The notes beneath the pieces are model-generated. The model was not told the DNA's origin. It saw only the letters and a list, made by a program, of their open reading frames with translations, and ran no database searches. A stretch of 64,000 nucleotides of DNA from Streptomyces musisoli (GTDB lineage: Bacteria; Actinomycetota; Actinomycetes; Streptomycetales; Streptomycetaceae), in assembly GCF_016741855.1 (NCBI RefSeq), contig NZ_JAERRH010000002.1, positions 558,001 to 622,000 on the forward strand. Direction: 5' to 3'. Position 1 is the first letter of the stretch; the number at the start of each line of letters is the position of its first letter. Shown in pieces: positions 1-7,831 of this stretch. Made by a program: the position numbers and the translations under genes.

Positions 1-768
1 GCCGCCCGTCATCACGTAGATCTGGGTGAACACCTTGAAGTCCCAGATCACCGACTGGACGGTGACGACGACCAGGATCGGCCTCAGCATGGGCGTGAGC
101 ACCGAGCGCCAGATCCGCCACTGCGAGGCGCCGTCCAGGGCGGCGGCCTCCAGCACCTCGCCCGGCACGGCCCGGATGCCCGCGTAGACCGTGACCATCA
201 CGAACGGGAAGGAGCACCACACCACTTCGAGCAGGACCAGGAAGAAGGCGCTGTAACGGCCGTAGGTCCACGAGTGGTCGCCGAGTCCTAGGAGGCGGTC
301 GACCGGACCGAAGTCGGGGTCGAAGAGGAACAGCCAGACCGTCGAGCCGGTGATCGCGGGTGTCGCCCACGCTCCCAGGGCGGCCAGCATCAGAGCGAGC
401 CGCGGGACGGCGCGGACACGGGTGAGCAGGACGGCCAGCGCGCAGCCCACCGCCAGCGTGGCGACCACACAGGCGGCGGCGAAGCCGACCGTCGCCACCA
501 GCACCTGCCAGAACTGCTCGTCGGCGAAGAGTTCGCAGTAGTTGGCCAGGCCCCGGAAGCTGGTCGGTTCACCGCCGCTGACCTGCGCCTGGGTGTACTC
601 CAGGAACGAGATCAGCCCGAGCTGGTAGACGGGGTAGACCAGCAGCCCGCCGAGGACGACGAGGGCCGGCGCGAGATAGAGCCAGGGGGTCCAGCCCGCG
701 CGCGTCCGCGCCCCGCCGCGGGGCTGTGCGGGAGCCGGAGCGGTTTGCCGAGCCACCGTCCGTGTCAC
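1..768 (-). CDS. Sugar ABC transporter permease (MalF/UgpA type), 3' end outside window
   Basis: Inner-membrane permease of a carbohydrate ABC importer. About 256 codons are visible and the C-terminus lies beyond base 1. Hydrophobic helices begin near residue 27 (WLYLAPALVVLGGLLVYPVY). Near residues 205-225 is the cytoplasmic EAA loop (EAAALDGASQWRIWRSVLTP), which in this family contacts the ATPase. The start is GTG at 768; it overlaps the stop of the upstream binding-protein gene by 4 nt (GTGA), so the two are probably translationally coupled. A second GTG 12 nt downstream is also possible. The second permease expected for such systems would lie further left, and no ATPase is visible; many Streptomyces sugar importers share MsiK. 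The substrate cannot be told from this protein. Confidence 0.88.
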   Translation of the reverse strand, partial: MTRTVARQTAPAPAQPRGGARTRAGWTPWLYLAPALVVLGGLLVYPVYQLGLISFLEYTQAQVSGGEPTSFRGLANYCELFADEQFWQVLVATVGFAAACVVATLAVGCALAVLLTRVRAVPRLALMLAALGAWATPAITGSTVWLFLFDPDFGPVDRLLGLGDHSWTYGRYSAFFLVLLEVVWCSFPFVMVTVYAGIRAVPGEVLEAAALDGASQWRIWRSVLTPMLRPILVVVTVQSVIWDFKVFTQIYVMTGG

Positions 769-2063
769 CCCGTGGACCCGAACGCGTCGTTCATCTTCTT
801 CGCCGCGTCCTCGGCCGCGGCCGTCACGCCCTTCTTGCCGCTGACGATCTCCTGGAACATGGTCGGCAGCACCAGCGAGGAGTCGATCTGCACCCAGGCG
901 GGAGAGGCCGGCACGAACCTGGTGCCGGCGGCGAGGGTCTCGACGAACGGCTTCACGAACGGCTCCCTGGCGGCGGCCTGGTCCCGCACGTCCGTGAACG
1001 TCGGCAGAAAGCCCATGGCGTCGAAGAGTTCCGCCTGCGTCTTCTTCGAGGCGAGCCGCTTCATCAGGTCCACGGCGAGCGTGCGGTGCGAAGTGCTCTT
1101 CAGGACACCGATGTTGTTGCCGCCCGCGAAGGCCGGTGCGACCGAGCCCGGCTTCACCCCGGGCAGCGGAACGATGGCGTACTTCCCCTTGACCTTCCCG
1201 GCGTCCACGGCCGAGTGGCTGAAGTTCCCGCCGATCGCCATGGCGGCCTTGCCGGACGCGAACGCGGTCACCGTGTCGTTGCCGTTCATGCCCGCGCACT
1301 TGGCGGCGGGACAGTTGTCGTCACCGAAGAGGGAGGCGTACGCCTTGATGCCCTTCGCGGCGGCGGGGCCGTCGATGGCGGAGGCGTACGACCCGCTCTT
1401 GCCGGTGGCCAGTTCACCGCCGTTGGCCCAGATGAACGGCATCGCGCCGTAGGTGTAGGCACCGCCGACGACGAGACCGTACAGGTCGGGCCGGGCGGCC
1501 CGGATCTTCTTCGCGGTCGAGATCAGCTCGGCCTGTGACTTCGGTACGGCCAGGCCGAGTTCACGCAGGACGTCGGTCCGGTAGTACAGCGCCCGGATGC
1601 CGACGAAGTACGGTGCCCCGTAGACCTTGCCGTCCACGGTGACCGACTGCCGGGCGGTCGGATCGGTGTCCTTTGACTCGTTCCACTCGTGGAAGTCCCG
1701 GGTGACGTCGGCGAGTCCGCCGTCCCGTACGTAACCGGCCGTGTCGGTGTTGCCGTACTCGATCACGTCGGGTGCGGACTTCGGGTCGTTGAAGGCCGCC
1801 TTGATGCGCTGGGCGCGGGTCTCCACGGGGATGTACTCGACGGTGACGTCGGTGCCCCGGTGCGCCTTCTCGAACTCGGCGAGGACCGCGTCCACCACGT
1901 GCCGCTTGGGCTCGTTGTCGACCTCCTGGAAGAGCCAGACACGCAGGGTGCCGGTCTTCTCGTCCTTGCCGGAAGGGGAGTCGCCTGAGGTCTGGGGCGC
2001 GCACGCGGTGGCCAGGGCGGCGGCCAGCGCGATCAGGCCAACGTAACGGACGGGCAGGTTCAT
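765..2063 (-). CDS. Extracellular sugar-binding lipoprotein of ABC transporter
   Basis: A 432-residue family 1 solute-binding protein. It has a type II signal peptide with a lipobox (LATAC, Cys about residue 21), a Ser/Gly/Lys-rich linker, and then the typical opening TGTLRVWLFQEVDNEP. It would be anchored to the outer face of the membrane and deliver a carbohydrate to the coupled permease. Motifs such as DVIEYGNTDTAGYV and APYFVGIRALYYRTDVL are usual for sugar binders. ATG at 2063 gives a complete signal peptide. The upstream region holds a DasR-like site (2159-2174) and a TTGC-N7-GCAA dyad (2086-2100). An aminosugar or chitin-derived substrate is therefore possible but not shown. Confidence 0.9.
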   Translation of the reverse strand: MNLPVRYVGLIALAAALATACAPQTSGDSPSGKDEKTGTLRVWLFQEVDNEPKRHVVDAVLAEFEKAHRGTDVTVEYIPVETRAQRIKAAFNDPKSAPDVIEYGNTDTAGYVRDGGLADVTRDFHEWNESKDTDPTARQSVTVDGKVYGAPYFVGIRALYYRTDVLRELGLAVPKSQAELISTAKKIRAARPDLYGLVVGGAYTYGAMPFIWANGGELATGKSGSYASAIDGPAAAKGIKAYASLFGDDNCPAAKCAGMNGNDTVTAFASGKAAMAIGGNFSHSAVDAGKVKGKYAIVPLPGVKPGSVAPAFAGGNNIGVLKSTSHRTLAVDLMKRLASKKTQAELFDAMGFLPTFTDVRDQAAAREPFVKPFVETLAAGTRFVPASPAWVQIDSSLVLPTMFQEIVSGKKGVTAAAEDAAKKMNDAFGSTG

Positions 2064-2085
2064 GGAGTGTTCCTCCGATGAGGCG

Positions 2086-2100
2086 TTGCAACATGCGCAA
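2086..2100. promoter_or_regulatory. Inverted repeat TTGC-N7-GCAA upstream of the sugar-binding gene
   Basis: An imperfect dyad lies 23-37 nt before the binding-protein start. This is a usual place for an operator of a LacI, ROK or GntR type sugar regulator. No regulator for it is visible beside the operon. Confidence 0.35.
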
Positions 2101-2158
2101 TGGAGGTTTCGCTGTGCACAACGCCTCGGAGGCTAGAGGCTCCATGAACACGCCCACA

Positions 2159-2174
2159 AGAGGTCTCAACCACT
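2159..2174. promoter_or_regulatory. Candidate DasR-responsive element (dre) before sugar transporter
   Basis: AGAGGTCTCAACCACT matches the published dre consensus (roughly ACTGGTCTAGACCACT, G allowed at position 2) at 13 of 16 positions. It keeps the GGTCT and ACCACT half-sites. It lies about 100 nt upstream of the binding-protein start. This is a single site found by eye and weaker than the pair before the chitinase at 16,079-16,108. Confidence 0.4.
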
Positions 2175-2235
2175 CTGTGACCGGCAGACGCACACCGTGC
2201 AACGCCCAAGCGGCACAAAGGCCCCGGACGGTGCG

Positions 2236-3009
2236 TCAGCGCACGGGGAAGCCGAAGCCGTAGCCCTGCTGCTTCAGCCACGGCAGCAGAGTGCGCAGCG
2301 CCGTCACCGTCTGGGAGCGGTCGCCGCCCGCATCGTGGAAGAGGATCGTGGGACCGTTGTGCAGCTCACCCTTGACGGTCGCGATGATCGCTTCGCTGCC
2401 CGGCCGCTCGAAGTCCTTGGAGTCGACGTTCCAGCCCAGCGGCCGCATGCCGTGCGAGGCCGCCAGCTTCCGGCTGTACGGGGTGAAGGCGCCGCCGGGG
2501 GCCCGGTAGTACATCGGCCGCACACCTCCCGACGCCTTGGTTATCTGCCGTTCCGCGTCGACGATCTGCTGCGACTGGTAGGCCTGGGACTTCTTGTCCA
2601 TCGTGGTGTCGTGCGACACGGTGTGATCGCACAGCCGGTGCCCGGCGGCCACCACCTGCTTGACCAGATCGGGGTGGGCCTCTGCCTGGGTGCCGACCAT
2701 GCAGAACGTCGCCTTCACGCCGTTGTCGCGCAGCACTTGGAGCACCTGCGGGGTCCAGGCCGGGTCCGGGCCGTCGTCGATGGTGATGTTGACAGCGTGT
2801 GCGCCCCCGTCGGAGGAGTGCGCGATGGTCTCGGACACGGGCGCCGCCTTCGGTGCGGCAGGCCGGGCGGAGACGCCCGGTGCCGCGGACCCGCCGCCGG
2901 TCTGCCCGGCCTGTGCCGTCCACACCGAGGTGGCGGCGGCCACCGCCGTGACCCCGACCGCCGCAGCGACCACCCGGCCGTACCATCCCCGCCCGCCATG
3001 CCGCGCCAT
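2236..3009 (-). CDS. Secreted polysaccharide deacetylase (NodB homology, CE4)
   Basis: A 257-residue carbohydrate esterase 4 enzyme that would remove N- or O-acetyl groups from peptidoglycan, chitin or another glycan outside the cell. An N-terminal signal or anchor segment (RVVAAAVGVTAVAAATSVW) is followed by a Pro/Ala linker. All five NodB motifs are present: TIDDGPDP (metal-binding Asp, TFDDGP variant), HTVSH (metal His pair), RAPGG, DSKDF and ILFHDAGG. The start at 3009 (MARHGG) has a GGGGGCGGG ribosome site about 8-10 nt upstream. A longer in-frame ORF starts at 3075, but its extra 22 residues would push the signal peptide inward. It lies between the sugar importer and a TetR gene, all on the minus strand, with gaps that suggest its own promoter. 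Confidence 0.88.
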   Translation of the reverse strand: MARHGGRGWYGRVVAAAVGVTAVAAATSVWTAQAGQTGGGSAAPGVSARPAAPKAAPVSETIAHSSDGGAHAVNITIDDGPDPAWTPQVLQVLRDNGVKATFCMVGTQAEAHPDLVKQVVAAGHRLCDHTVSHDTTMDKKSQAYQSQQIVDAERQITKASGGVRPMYYRAPGGAFTPYSRKLAASHGMRPLGWNVDSKDFERPGSEAIIATVKGELHNGPTILFHDAGGDRSQTVTALRTLLPWLKQQGYGFGFPVR

Positions 3010-3168
3010 GTCCGTCCCGCCCCCTGCTGTGCCGTTGGATTCCGTGCACCTGGCAGGACGGCGAGAAGCGATCACAGGATCCGTCTGTTACGAATCACGG
3101 ACAATTCCGGGGCGCTGCCGCGACAGTCCCCCCGCGCGGGGGCAGGGCACGTGGACCGGTCCGCCGCC

Positions 3169-3768
3169 TCAGCCGGTGTTCAGTGCGGACCTGACGATCG
3201 CCGTCGCCGCCTTGCCCGCCGCCAGGACCGGGGCCGTGCTGCGCGCGGCCCGGCCGAGCATGAACGCGCCCTCCAGCAAGGCGATGACCGAAGTGGCCGT
3301 CTCCCGGGCGGCAGGCTCCGGAATGCCTCCCTCGGCGTAGTAGGCGGCGAGGCGGTCGGTCCAGCTGTCGAACACCTCGGCGGTGGCCCGCCGTAGCGTC
3401 TCGTCGGTGCTCGCGACCTCCATCGCGACGGTCGCGATCGGGCACGGGTCGGCGAAGTCCAGTTCGGCGAGGGTGCCGGCCGCCGCGCCGAAGGCGTCGG
3501 CGGTGGCCGCGACCCGGTCCTCGTACGGCGTCATCAGGGCGGTGATGAGTTCCAGGTAGCCGGCGCCCGAGCTGCGGACCACCTCCTCGCCCAGCTGGGC
3601 CTTGCCGCCGGGGAAGAAGTGGTAGATCGAGCCGAAGGGAGCGCCGGCGGCCGCGGCGATCTGTTTCATGCCGGTGCCGGTGTACCCCGTGCGCCGGAAC
3701 AGCTCGGTGCCGGCGGTCAGGATGCGCTGCCGGGTCTCATGGGTGCCGGGGGCCTTGCCCTCGCTCAT
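3169..3768 (-). CDS. TetR/AcrR family transcriptional regulator
   Basis: A 199-residue one-component repressor. The N-terminal helix-turn-helix (TRQRILTAGTELFRRTGYTGTGMKQIAAAAGAPFGSIYHFF split over residues 11-52) resembles the LmrA/YxaF branch, where GSIYHFFPGGK is typical. The C-terminal half is helical and would bind a ligand. It is divergent from the alpha/beta hydrolase at 3901. Their shared 132-nt intergenic region carries a strong palindrome at 3823-3844, so it probably represses itself and the hydrolase. Confidence 0.88.
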   Translation of the reverse strand: MSEGKAPGTHETRQRILTAGTELFRRTGYTGTGMKQIAAAAGAPFGSIYHFFPGGKAQLGEEVVRSSGAGYLELITALMTPYEDRVAATADAFGAAAGTLAELDFADPCPIATVAMEVASTDETLRRATAEVFDSWTDRLAAYYAEGGIPEPAARETATSVIALLEGAFMLGRAARSTAPVLAAGKAATAIVRSALNTG

Positions 3769-3822
3769 GTCCGGTACCTCCGGGGAGCCGCTGTCGCCGT
3801 CGGGGGTCGACGCCTATTCTGT

Positions 3823-3844
3823 CACTAGAACGATCTATCTAGTG
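3823..3844. promoter_or_regulatory. Probable TetR operator between regulator and hydrolase
   Basis: CACTAGA-N8-TCTAGTG is a perfect 7-bp inverted repeat. Nested inside it is TAGA-N4-TCTA. This A+T-rich dyad in a high-GC genome sits 55 nt before the TetR start and 57 nt before the hydrolase start. That position suits a single operator controlling both promoters. Confidence 0.6.
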
Positions 3845-3900
3845 AGGGTCCGCTGGCCCGGTCCACCGGACGCGGCGATTCGACCGGGCGGAGGCACGGC

Positions 3901-4749
3901 ATGCCGGAGATCGAACTGAGCGCGGGAACCATCGACTACGACGACACCGGGGGCGACGGTCCCGTGGTGGTCCTTGCGCACGGCCTCGGGTTCGACGGAT
4001 CGGTGTGGGCCGAGGTCGTCGCCGGACTGCGCGCCGACTTCCGGGTGCTGGTCCCCGTCCTGCCGATCGGCAGCCACCGGCGCCCGATGCGGCCCGACGC
4101 GGACCTCTCCGCGCACGGCATCGCCCGCCTGCTGGCGGAGTTCATGGACCGCCTGGAGCTGCGCGACGTCACCCTCGTCCAGAACGACACCGGTACGGCC
4201 CAACTCCTCGTCGGGACACGGGACGAGCGCATCGCCCGGCTCGTCCTCACCTCCTGCGAGGCACTGGACAACTACCCGCCCGGCGTCCAGGGCCGGCTGC
4301 TGACCGCGGCCTGCAAGGTCCCCGGCGGACTGTTCCTCCTCCTCCAGTCCTTCCGGTTCCCCTTCCTCGCCCGCATGGAGACGTCGCTCGGCGGCATGGC
4401 GAGGAAGCGGCTGCCCAGGGAACTGATCGCCCGCTGGTACGGCCCGCTGCTGACGAACCGGCACATCCGCCGGGACCTCGCCAAGTTCTGCCGTGCCACG
4501 CGGAAGGACTGCTACCTGCGAGCGGCCCGCAACCTGCCGTCGTTCACCCGCCCGGCGCTGGTCGCCTGGGGTGCCGAGGACCGCATGATGCCGCCCGAGA
4601 CCGGCCGCCGCCTGGCCCGGCTCCTGCCGAACGGGCGTTACGTGGAGATCCCCGGGGCGCGCACCCTGGTCCAGTGGGACAACCCGGAGGCGCTCACGGG
4701 GGAGATCCGGCGCTTCGTGGCAGCGAACCCGCTGCCCGGCGAAGGCTGA
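3901..4749 (+). CDS. Alpha/beta hydrolase with Asp at the nucleophile position
   Basis: A 282-residue cytosolic alpha/beta-hydrolase-fold protein. The oxyanion-hole segment is VVLAHGLGFDGSVW (residues about 23-36). The nucleophile elbow reads VQNDTGTA near residue 97, so Asp replaces the usual Ser of GxSxG, as in haloalkane dehalogenase and epoxide hydrolase relatives. The acid-loop equivalent is AWGAEDRMMPP. Where the catalytic His is expected the sequence reads GARTLVQWDNPE, with Thr instead. I recall actinobacterial relatives with NDTG and Thr at this place, so this may be a family trait; hydrolytic activity is uncertain. It is divergent from the TetR gene at 3768. The last codons and stop are duplicated in tandem just downstream. 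Confidence 0.82.
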   Translation: MPEIELSAGTIDYDDTGGDGPVVVLAHGLGFDGSVWAEVVAGLRADFRVLVPVLPIGSHRRPMRPDADLSAHGIARLLAEFMDRLELRDVTLVQNDTGTAQLLVGTRDERIARLVLTSCEALDNYPPGVQGRLLTAACKVPGGLFLLLQSFRFPFLARMETSLGGMARKRLPRELIARWYGPLLTNRHIRRDLAKFCRATRKDCYLRAARNLPSFTRPALVAWGAEDRMMPPETGRRLARLLPNGRYVEIPGARTLVQWDNPEALTGEIRRFVAANPLPGEG

Positions 4750-4776
4750 GCCCGCCCCGGCGAAGGCTGAGCCCGC
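4735..4776 (+). repeat. 21-bp tandem duplication of the hydrolase gene 3' end
   Basis: The unit CCCGGCGAAGGCTGAGCCCGC occurs twice back to back, with at most one base of difference. Copy one contains the last codons and TGA stop of the hydrolase gene. Copy two is downstream and places a second TGA in the same frame 21 nt later. Confidence 0.85.
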
Positions 4777-4781
4777 CCCCT

Positions 4782-4812
4782 CCGGCCCCACCCGCAGGGC
4801 GGGTGGGGCCGG
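4782..4812. terminator. Intrinsic hairpin terminator between convergent genes
   Basis: A perfect 14-bp GC-rich stem (4782-4795 with 4799-4812) and a 3-nt loop. It lies between the hydrolase stop and the stop of the small membrane protein on the other strand, so it can serve both. There is no T-tract, as is usual in Streptomyces. Confidence 0.85.
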
Positions 4813-4840
4813 AAGGTGTCACTTGTCGCGGCGTGACACG

Positions 4841-4996
4841 TCACCAATAGTGGCGACGGCCGGCGACCGCGTGCCCCATGGACCCCATGATCCACAGGAT
4901 GGCTCCCACGACCAGCAGGATCACGCCGATGGTCCACAGGATCGAGATTCCCGTGAGGAAGCCGATGATGAGCAGGATGATGCCGAGGGCGATCAT
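4841..4996 (-). CDS. Small hydrophobic membrane protein (51 aa)
   Basis: MIALGIILLIIGFLTGISIL opens a protein of 51 residues with two predicted membrane helices joined by a short turn and a basic tail (GRRHYW). The ATG at 4996 is preceded by GGAGG at the right spacing (CTGGAGGCACGTC), which rules out the longer 93-residue reading. It resembles the DUF6131-type short membrane proteins common in actinobacteria; its function is unknown. It is convergent with the hydrolase and probably monocistronic. Confidence 0.8.
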   Translation of the reverse strand: MIALGIILLIIGFLTGISILWTIGVILLVVGAILWIMGSMGHAVAGRRHYW

Positions 4997-5425
4997 GACG
5001 TGCCTCCAGCTGGTAGTGGTGCTCCTGCCCTCCGGGTGCCCCCAACGCGGCTGAAATTGCACCCGAGAGGCGAAAATCTTTGCGGGCCGTGGCGGTCCGT
5101 GTTTCAAAAGTTCGGTCCGCAATGTTGACTCGCCGTATCGGCGGCCTCACATTACTTAGCGGTAGTACCGCGCGGTAATCCCGCGGCCGGTCTCTCGTCG
5201 CCGTCGGGTGTGTGCTCATGCCACGCCCCGCCGGCACGCACGCCCTTCGCGCACCGTCTCCGTACGCCGGACCGTCGTCTCCGTACGGCGGACCGTCGTC
5301 TTCGTACGCCGGACCGTCGTCGCACGTCCTCGCTCGGTCGAGCCGCTTCGCTCCAGCGATCCAGCAGTCCCGTGGCACCGCCATGCCCGTTTTCGTCCCG
5401 TGTCCTGTCCCGAGAAGGGAGAACC
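4997..5425. other. Intergenic region, no gene seen
   Basis: About 430 nt separate the small membrane protein and the esterase. The left part (about 5100-5180) has lower GC (ATGTTGACTCGCCG, ACATTACTTAGC) and may hold divergent promoters. The right part holds a 21-bp tandem repeat. Open frames run through the repeat in all three plus frames but have no ribosome site and look non-coding. Confidence 0.6.
5259..5321. repeat. 21-bp minisatellite, three copies
   Basis: Three consecutive units of the form TCCGTACGCCGGACCGTCGTC (5259-5279, 5280-5300, 5301-5321) differ at one or two positions. They lie in the leader of the esterase gene, about 100 nt before its start. Confidence 0.9.
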
Positions 5426-6298
5426 ATGCCCATGCCTGCCCTGCGCCGTGTCCTCACCGCGACGTCCGCGGCCGTCGGCGCGCTGGTCCTCGGCCTCACC
5501 ACAGCCCCCGCCCAGGCCACCACCCCCCTGAACTACGCGGCGCTGGGGGACAGTTACAGCGCCGCCTCCGGTGTCCTCCCGGCCGACCTCAGCAGCCCGC
5601 TCTGCCTGCGTTCCACCGCGAACTACCCCCACGTCATCGCCTCCCGGACCGCGGCGCGGCTGACGGACGTCACCTGCGGTGCCGCCCAGACCAAGGACTT
5701 CACCCAGGCCCAGTACCCCGGCGTCGCCCCCCAGGCCGACGCGGTCACCGCCGACACCGACCTGGTGACCCTGACGATCGGCGGTAACGACAACGGCACC
5801 TTCATCAACGCCGTGCTCGCGTGCGGCACCGCGGGCGTCCTCAGCGGCGGCAAGGGCAGCCCCTGCAAGGACAAGTACGGTACGACCTTCGACGACCAGA
5901 TCGACGCCGGCACCTATCCGGCGCTGAAGGCCGCCCTCGGCAGCGTCCGCACCAAGGCCCCCCGGGCCCGGGTCGCGGTGCTCGGCTACCCGTGGATCAC
6001 GCCGGCGACGGCCGACCCGTCCTGCTTCGCCAGACTGCCCGTCGCCACCGGTGACGTGCCGTTCCTGCACTCCATACAGGCGCACCTCAACACCGTGGTA
6101 CGGCGCGCCGCCGAGGAGACGGGGGCCACCTACGTGGACTTCTCCACGGTCTCCGCCGGACACGACGCGTGCCAGGCCGTCGGCACCCGGTGGATCGAGC
6201 CGCTCCTGTTCGGGCAGAACATCGTCCCGGTCCACCCCAACGCCCTCGGTGAGCGGAGCATGGCCGAACACACCATGAGCGTCCTCGGCCTCGGCTGA
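5426..6298 (+). CDS. Secreted SGNH/GDSL hydrolase (lipase/esterase)
   Basis: A 290-residue extracellular esterase. The Sec signal peptide (RRVLTATSAAVGALVLGLTT then PAQA) precedes block I LNYAALGDSYSAASG, which has the nucleophile Ser. Block III is LTIGGNDNGTF, with the oxyanion Gly and Asn. The C-terminal block V is VPVHPNALGER, with the catalytic His. Cys pairs suggest disulfides, as in Streptomyces rimosus lipase and the EstA-like enzymes. The start at 5426 follows GAAGGGAGAACC and leaves the signal peptide at the N-terminus; the in-frame extension back to 5210 runs through a minisatellite and is rejected. A Met two codons later is an alternative start. It is convergent with the DUF2236 gene, and the two stops share a hairpin. 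Confidence 0.92.
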   Translation: MPMPALRRVLTATSAAVGALVLGLTTAPAQATTPLNYAALGDSYSAASGVLPADLSSPLCLRSTANYPHVIASRTAARLTDVTCGAAQTKDFTQAQYPGVAPQADAVTADTDLVTLTIGGNDNGTFINAVLACGTAGVLSGGKGSPCKDKYGTTFDDQIDAGTYPALKAALGSVRTKAPRARVAVLGYPWITPATADPSCFARLPVATGDVPFLHSIQAHLNTVVRRAAEETGATYVDFSTVSAGHDACQAVGTRWIEPLLFGQNIVPVHPNALGERSMAEHTMSVLGLG

Positions 6299-6328
6299 CC
6301 GGTCGCCGCCCGCCCGGGCCGCCGGTCA
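6296..6328. terminator. Hairpin spanning both convergent stop codons
   Basis: TGACCGG (6296-6302) pairs with CCGGTCA (6322-6328), with more GC pairing possible inside. The left arm is the esterase stop and the right arm is the reverse-strand stop of the DUF2236 gene. One compact element therefore may terminate both transcripts. Confidence 0.55.
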
Positions 6329-7831
6329 CGCGTCGGAGAACAGCGGGTCGTACGCGGTGGAGCGCTCACGGCCCGACATGAAGGACAGGAAATCCCGCAC
6401 GAACGCGGCCCGCGAGTACGTGCCGTCGGTGCCGGCCATGTCCCGTCGGAAAGCCCGGCGGAACAGCGCCCGGTACTCCTCCGCGTCGACGCGCCGGTCG
6501 CCGTCCGCGTCGGTGACGTCGAAGAGGACCTCGGCGACCCTGATCAGGGCGGGGCCGGCGAGCGACGGCACGGCCTCGGCGTACTCCCGGGCGCTGACGC
6601 GGCCGTCGCCGTCGGCGTCGAGAGCCCCTTGGAGCTCCCGCCACCAGGCGGCGAAGGCGTCGTAGAGCCGCGTCTCGTCCGGCTCGTCCAGGTCGAGACG
6701 GCCGGCGACCTCCCGGGCCATCGCGGCGAGGTCGGGCCAGTCCACATAGCCGTCCCCGGTCTGGTCCAGCACCGCCGTGAAGAACTCCTCGGCGCTCCGC
6801 CGCGCATCGGTGTCCCCGGCCGGGTCCGGCTCCGGCTCCGGCGGAAGGGGCGCGAGCAGCCGGACCAGGGCCCCGGCCCGCTTCATCCGGTCGCCCAGCG
6901 CCCCGATCGTCCTGGCCCGGGGATCGTCGGCGCCGGGGGAGAGGGCCAGCAGTCTGGCGATTCCCTCGGGCTGGAGCCAGCCGTCCGGGAGGAACCGGGC
7001 GAGGCCCACGGCCAGATAGGCGCTCTGCATCAGGGTCTGGGCGCCCGGCATCTCGGGCAGCCCCGCCCTCCGGCGGAAGGGCTCCGGCAGGGATGCCACG
7101 GTGATCACACCGACGAGGGGTCCGGCGACCGCGCGGCCCGCCGCCCACATGGCGGGCAGGCCGTGCAGCAGCGGCGGTGCGGGCAGATGGTCGAAGAGCC
7201 GGTAGAGGATGATGCGCATCGCCTCCGTGTTCTCCAGCTCCTCCTCGACCACACGGTCGAAGTAGGGCCAGAACTCCTGCACCGTGGGCGGCAGATGACC
7301 GGCATCGCCCGCCAGAGCGGCGAGATAGGCACGGAATTCCGCGTACAGCTGCTCCATGACGCCCTGTTCCAGTGGCTGCCCGCCGAGGCGGCACATCGTG
7401 ACGCTGCTCTCGAAGAGGGTCGCGACCACCCAGGCCCGTACGCCGGGGTCCATCGCGTCGTACGGCCGCTCGTGCGCGTCGGCGCCCTTGAGCCGCGCAT
7501 GCAGCCGGTTGAGCCGTGCCGCCTCCCTGCGGCGCACGTCGGCGTCCGCTCCGAACATGCGCTGGAGGCTCACGACCGTGTTGCGCAGTCGGCGCCACGG
7601 GTGTGCCACGAACGTCGAGTTGTCGGCCAGCGCCGCGCCGACCTGCGGGTGCGCGGCCTCCAGCACGGTCGCCCGGACCATCGCCAGCGCCCAGCGCGGA
7701 TCCTGGAAGAACGCGTGGAACCGGCTGCCCGGACCGAAGAGGGACGCCTCGTCGTATGCGGTCGGACCGGGGTCCCGGTCGCGGTGACCGGCACCGGTGT
7801 CGGCGGGCCCGTTGCTGTGTGCGTCGGTCAC
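6326..7831 (-). CDS. DUF2236 (MpaB/Lcp-like) oxygenase domain fused to EF hands
   Basis: A 501-residue cytosolic fusion. Residues about 25-310 are a DUF2236 domain (AHPQVGAALADNSTFVAHPW, WRRLRNTV, NRLHARLKGADAHERPYDAM). This is the family of the rubber oxygenase Lcp and the fungal prenyl-chain-cleaving MpaB. The segment usually read as WVHATL in this family is WVVATLFESS here, so one commonly conserved His is missing. Residues 347-490 carry calcium-binding EF hands: DQTGDGYVDWPD (about 356), DADGDGRVSARE (about 405), DADGDRRVDAEE (about 441), and a weaker fourth near 466. The start is GTG at 7831, overlapping the upstream stop by 4 nt (GTGA), with GGAGAA upstream. The N-terminal part of the longer open frame to 8401 is a shadow of the prenyltransferase. 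Coupling to a prenyltransferase suggests a polyprenyl substrate. Confidence 0.82.
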   Translation of the reverse strand: MTDAHSNGPADTGAGHRDRDPGPTAYDEASLFGPGSRFHAFFQDPRWALAMVRATVLEAAHPQVGAALADNSTFVAHPWRRLRNTVVSLQRMFGADADVRRREAARLNRLHARLKGADAHERPYDAMDPGVRAWVVATLFESSVTMCRLGGQPLEQGVMEQLYAEFRAYLAALAGDAGHLPPTVQEFWPYFDRVVEEELENTEAMRIILYRLFDHLPAPPLLHGLPAMWAAGRAVAGPLVGVITVASLPEPFRRRAGLPEMPGAQTLMQSAYLAVGLARFLPDGWLQPEGIARLLALSPGADDPRARTIGALGDRMKRAGALVRLLAPLPPEPEPDPAGDTDARRSAEEFFTAVLDQTGDGYVDWPDLAAMAREVAGRLDLDEPDETRLYDAFAAWWRELQGALDADGDGRVSAREYAEAVPSLAGPALIRVAEVLFDVTDADGDRRVDAEEYRALFRRAFRRDMAGTDGTYSRAAFVRDFLSFMSGRERSTAYDPLFSDA

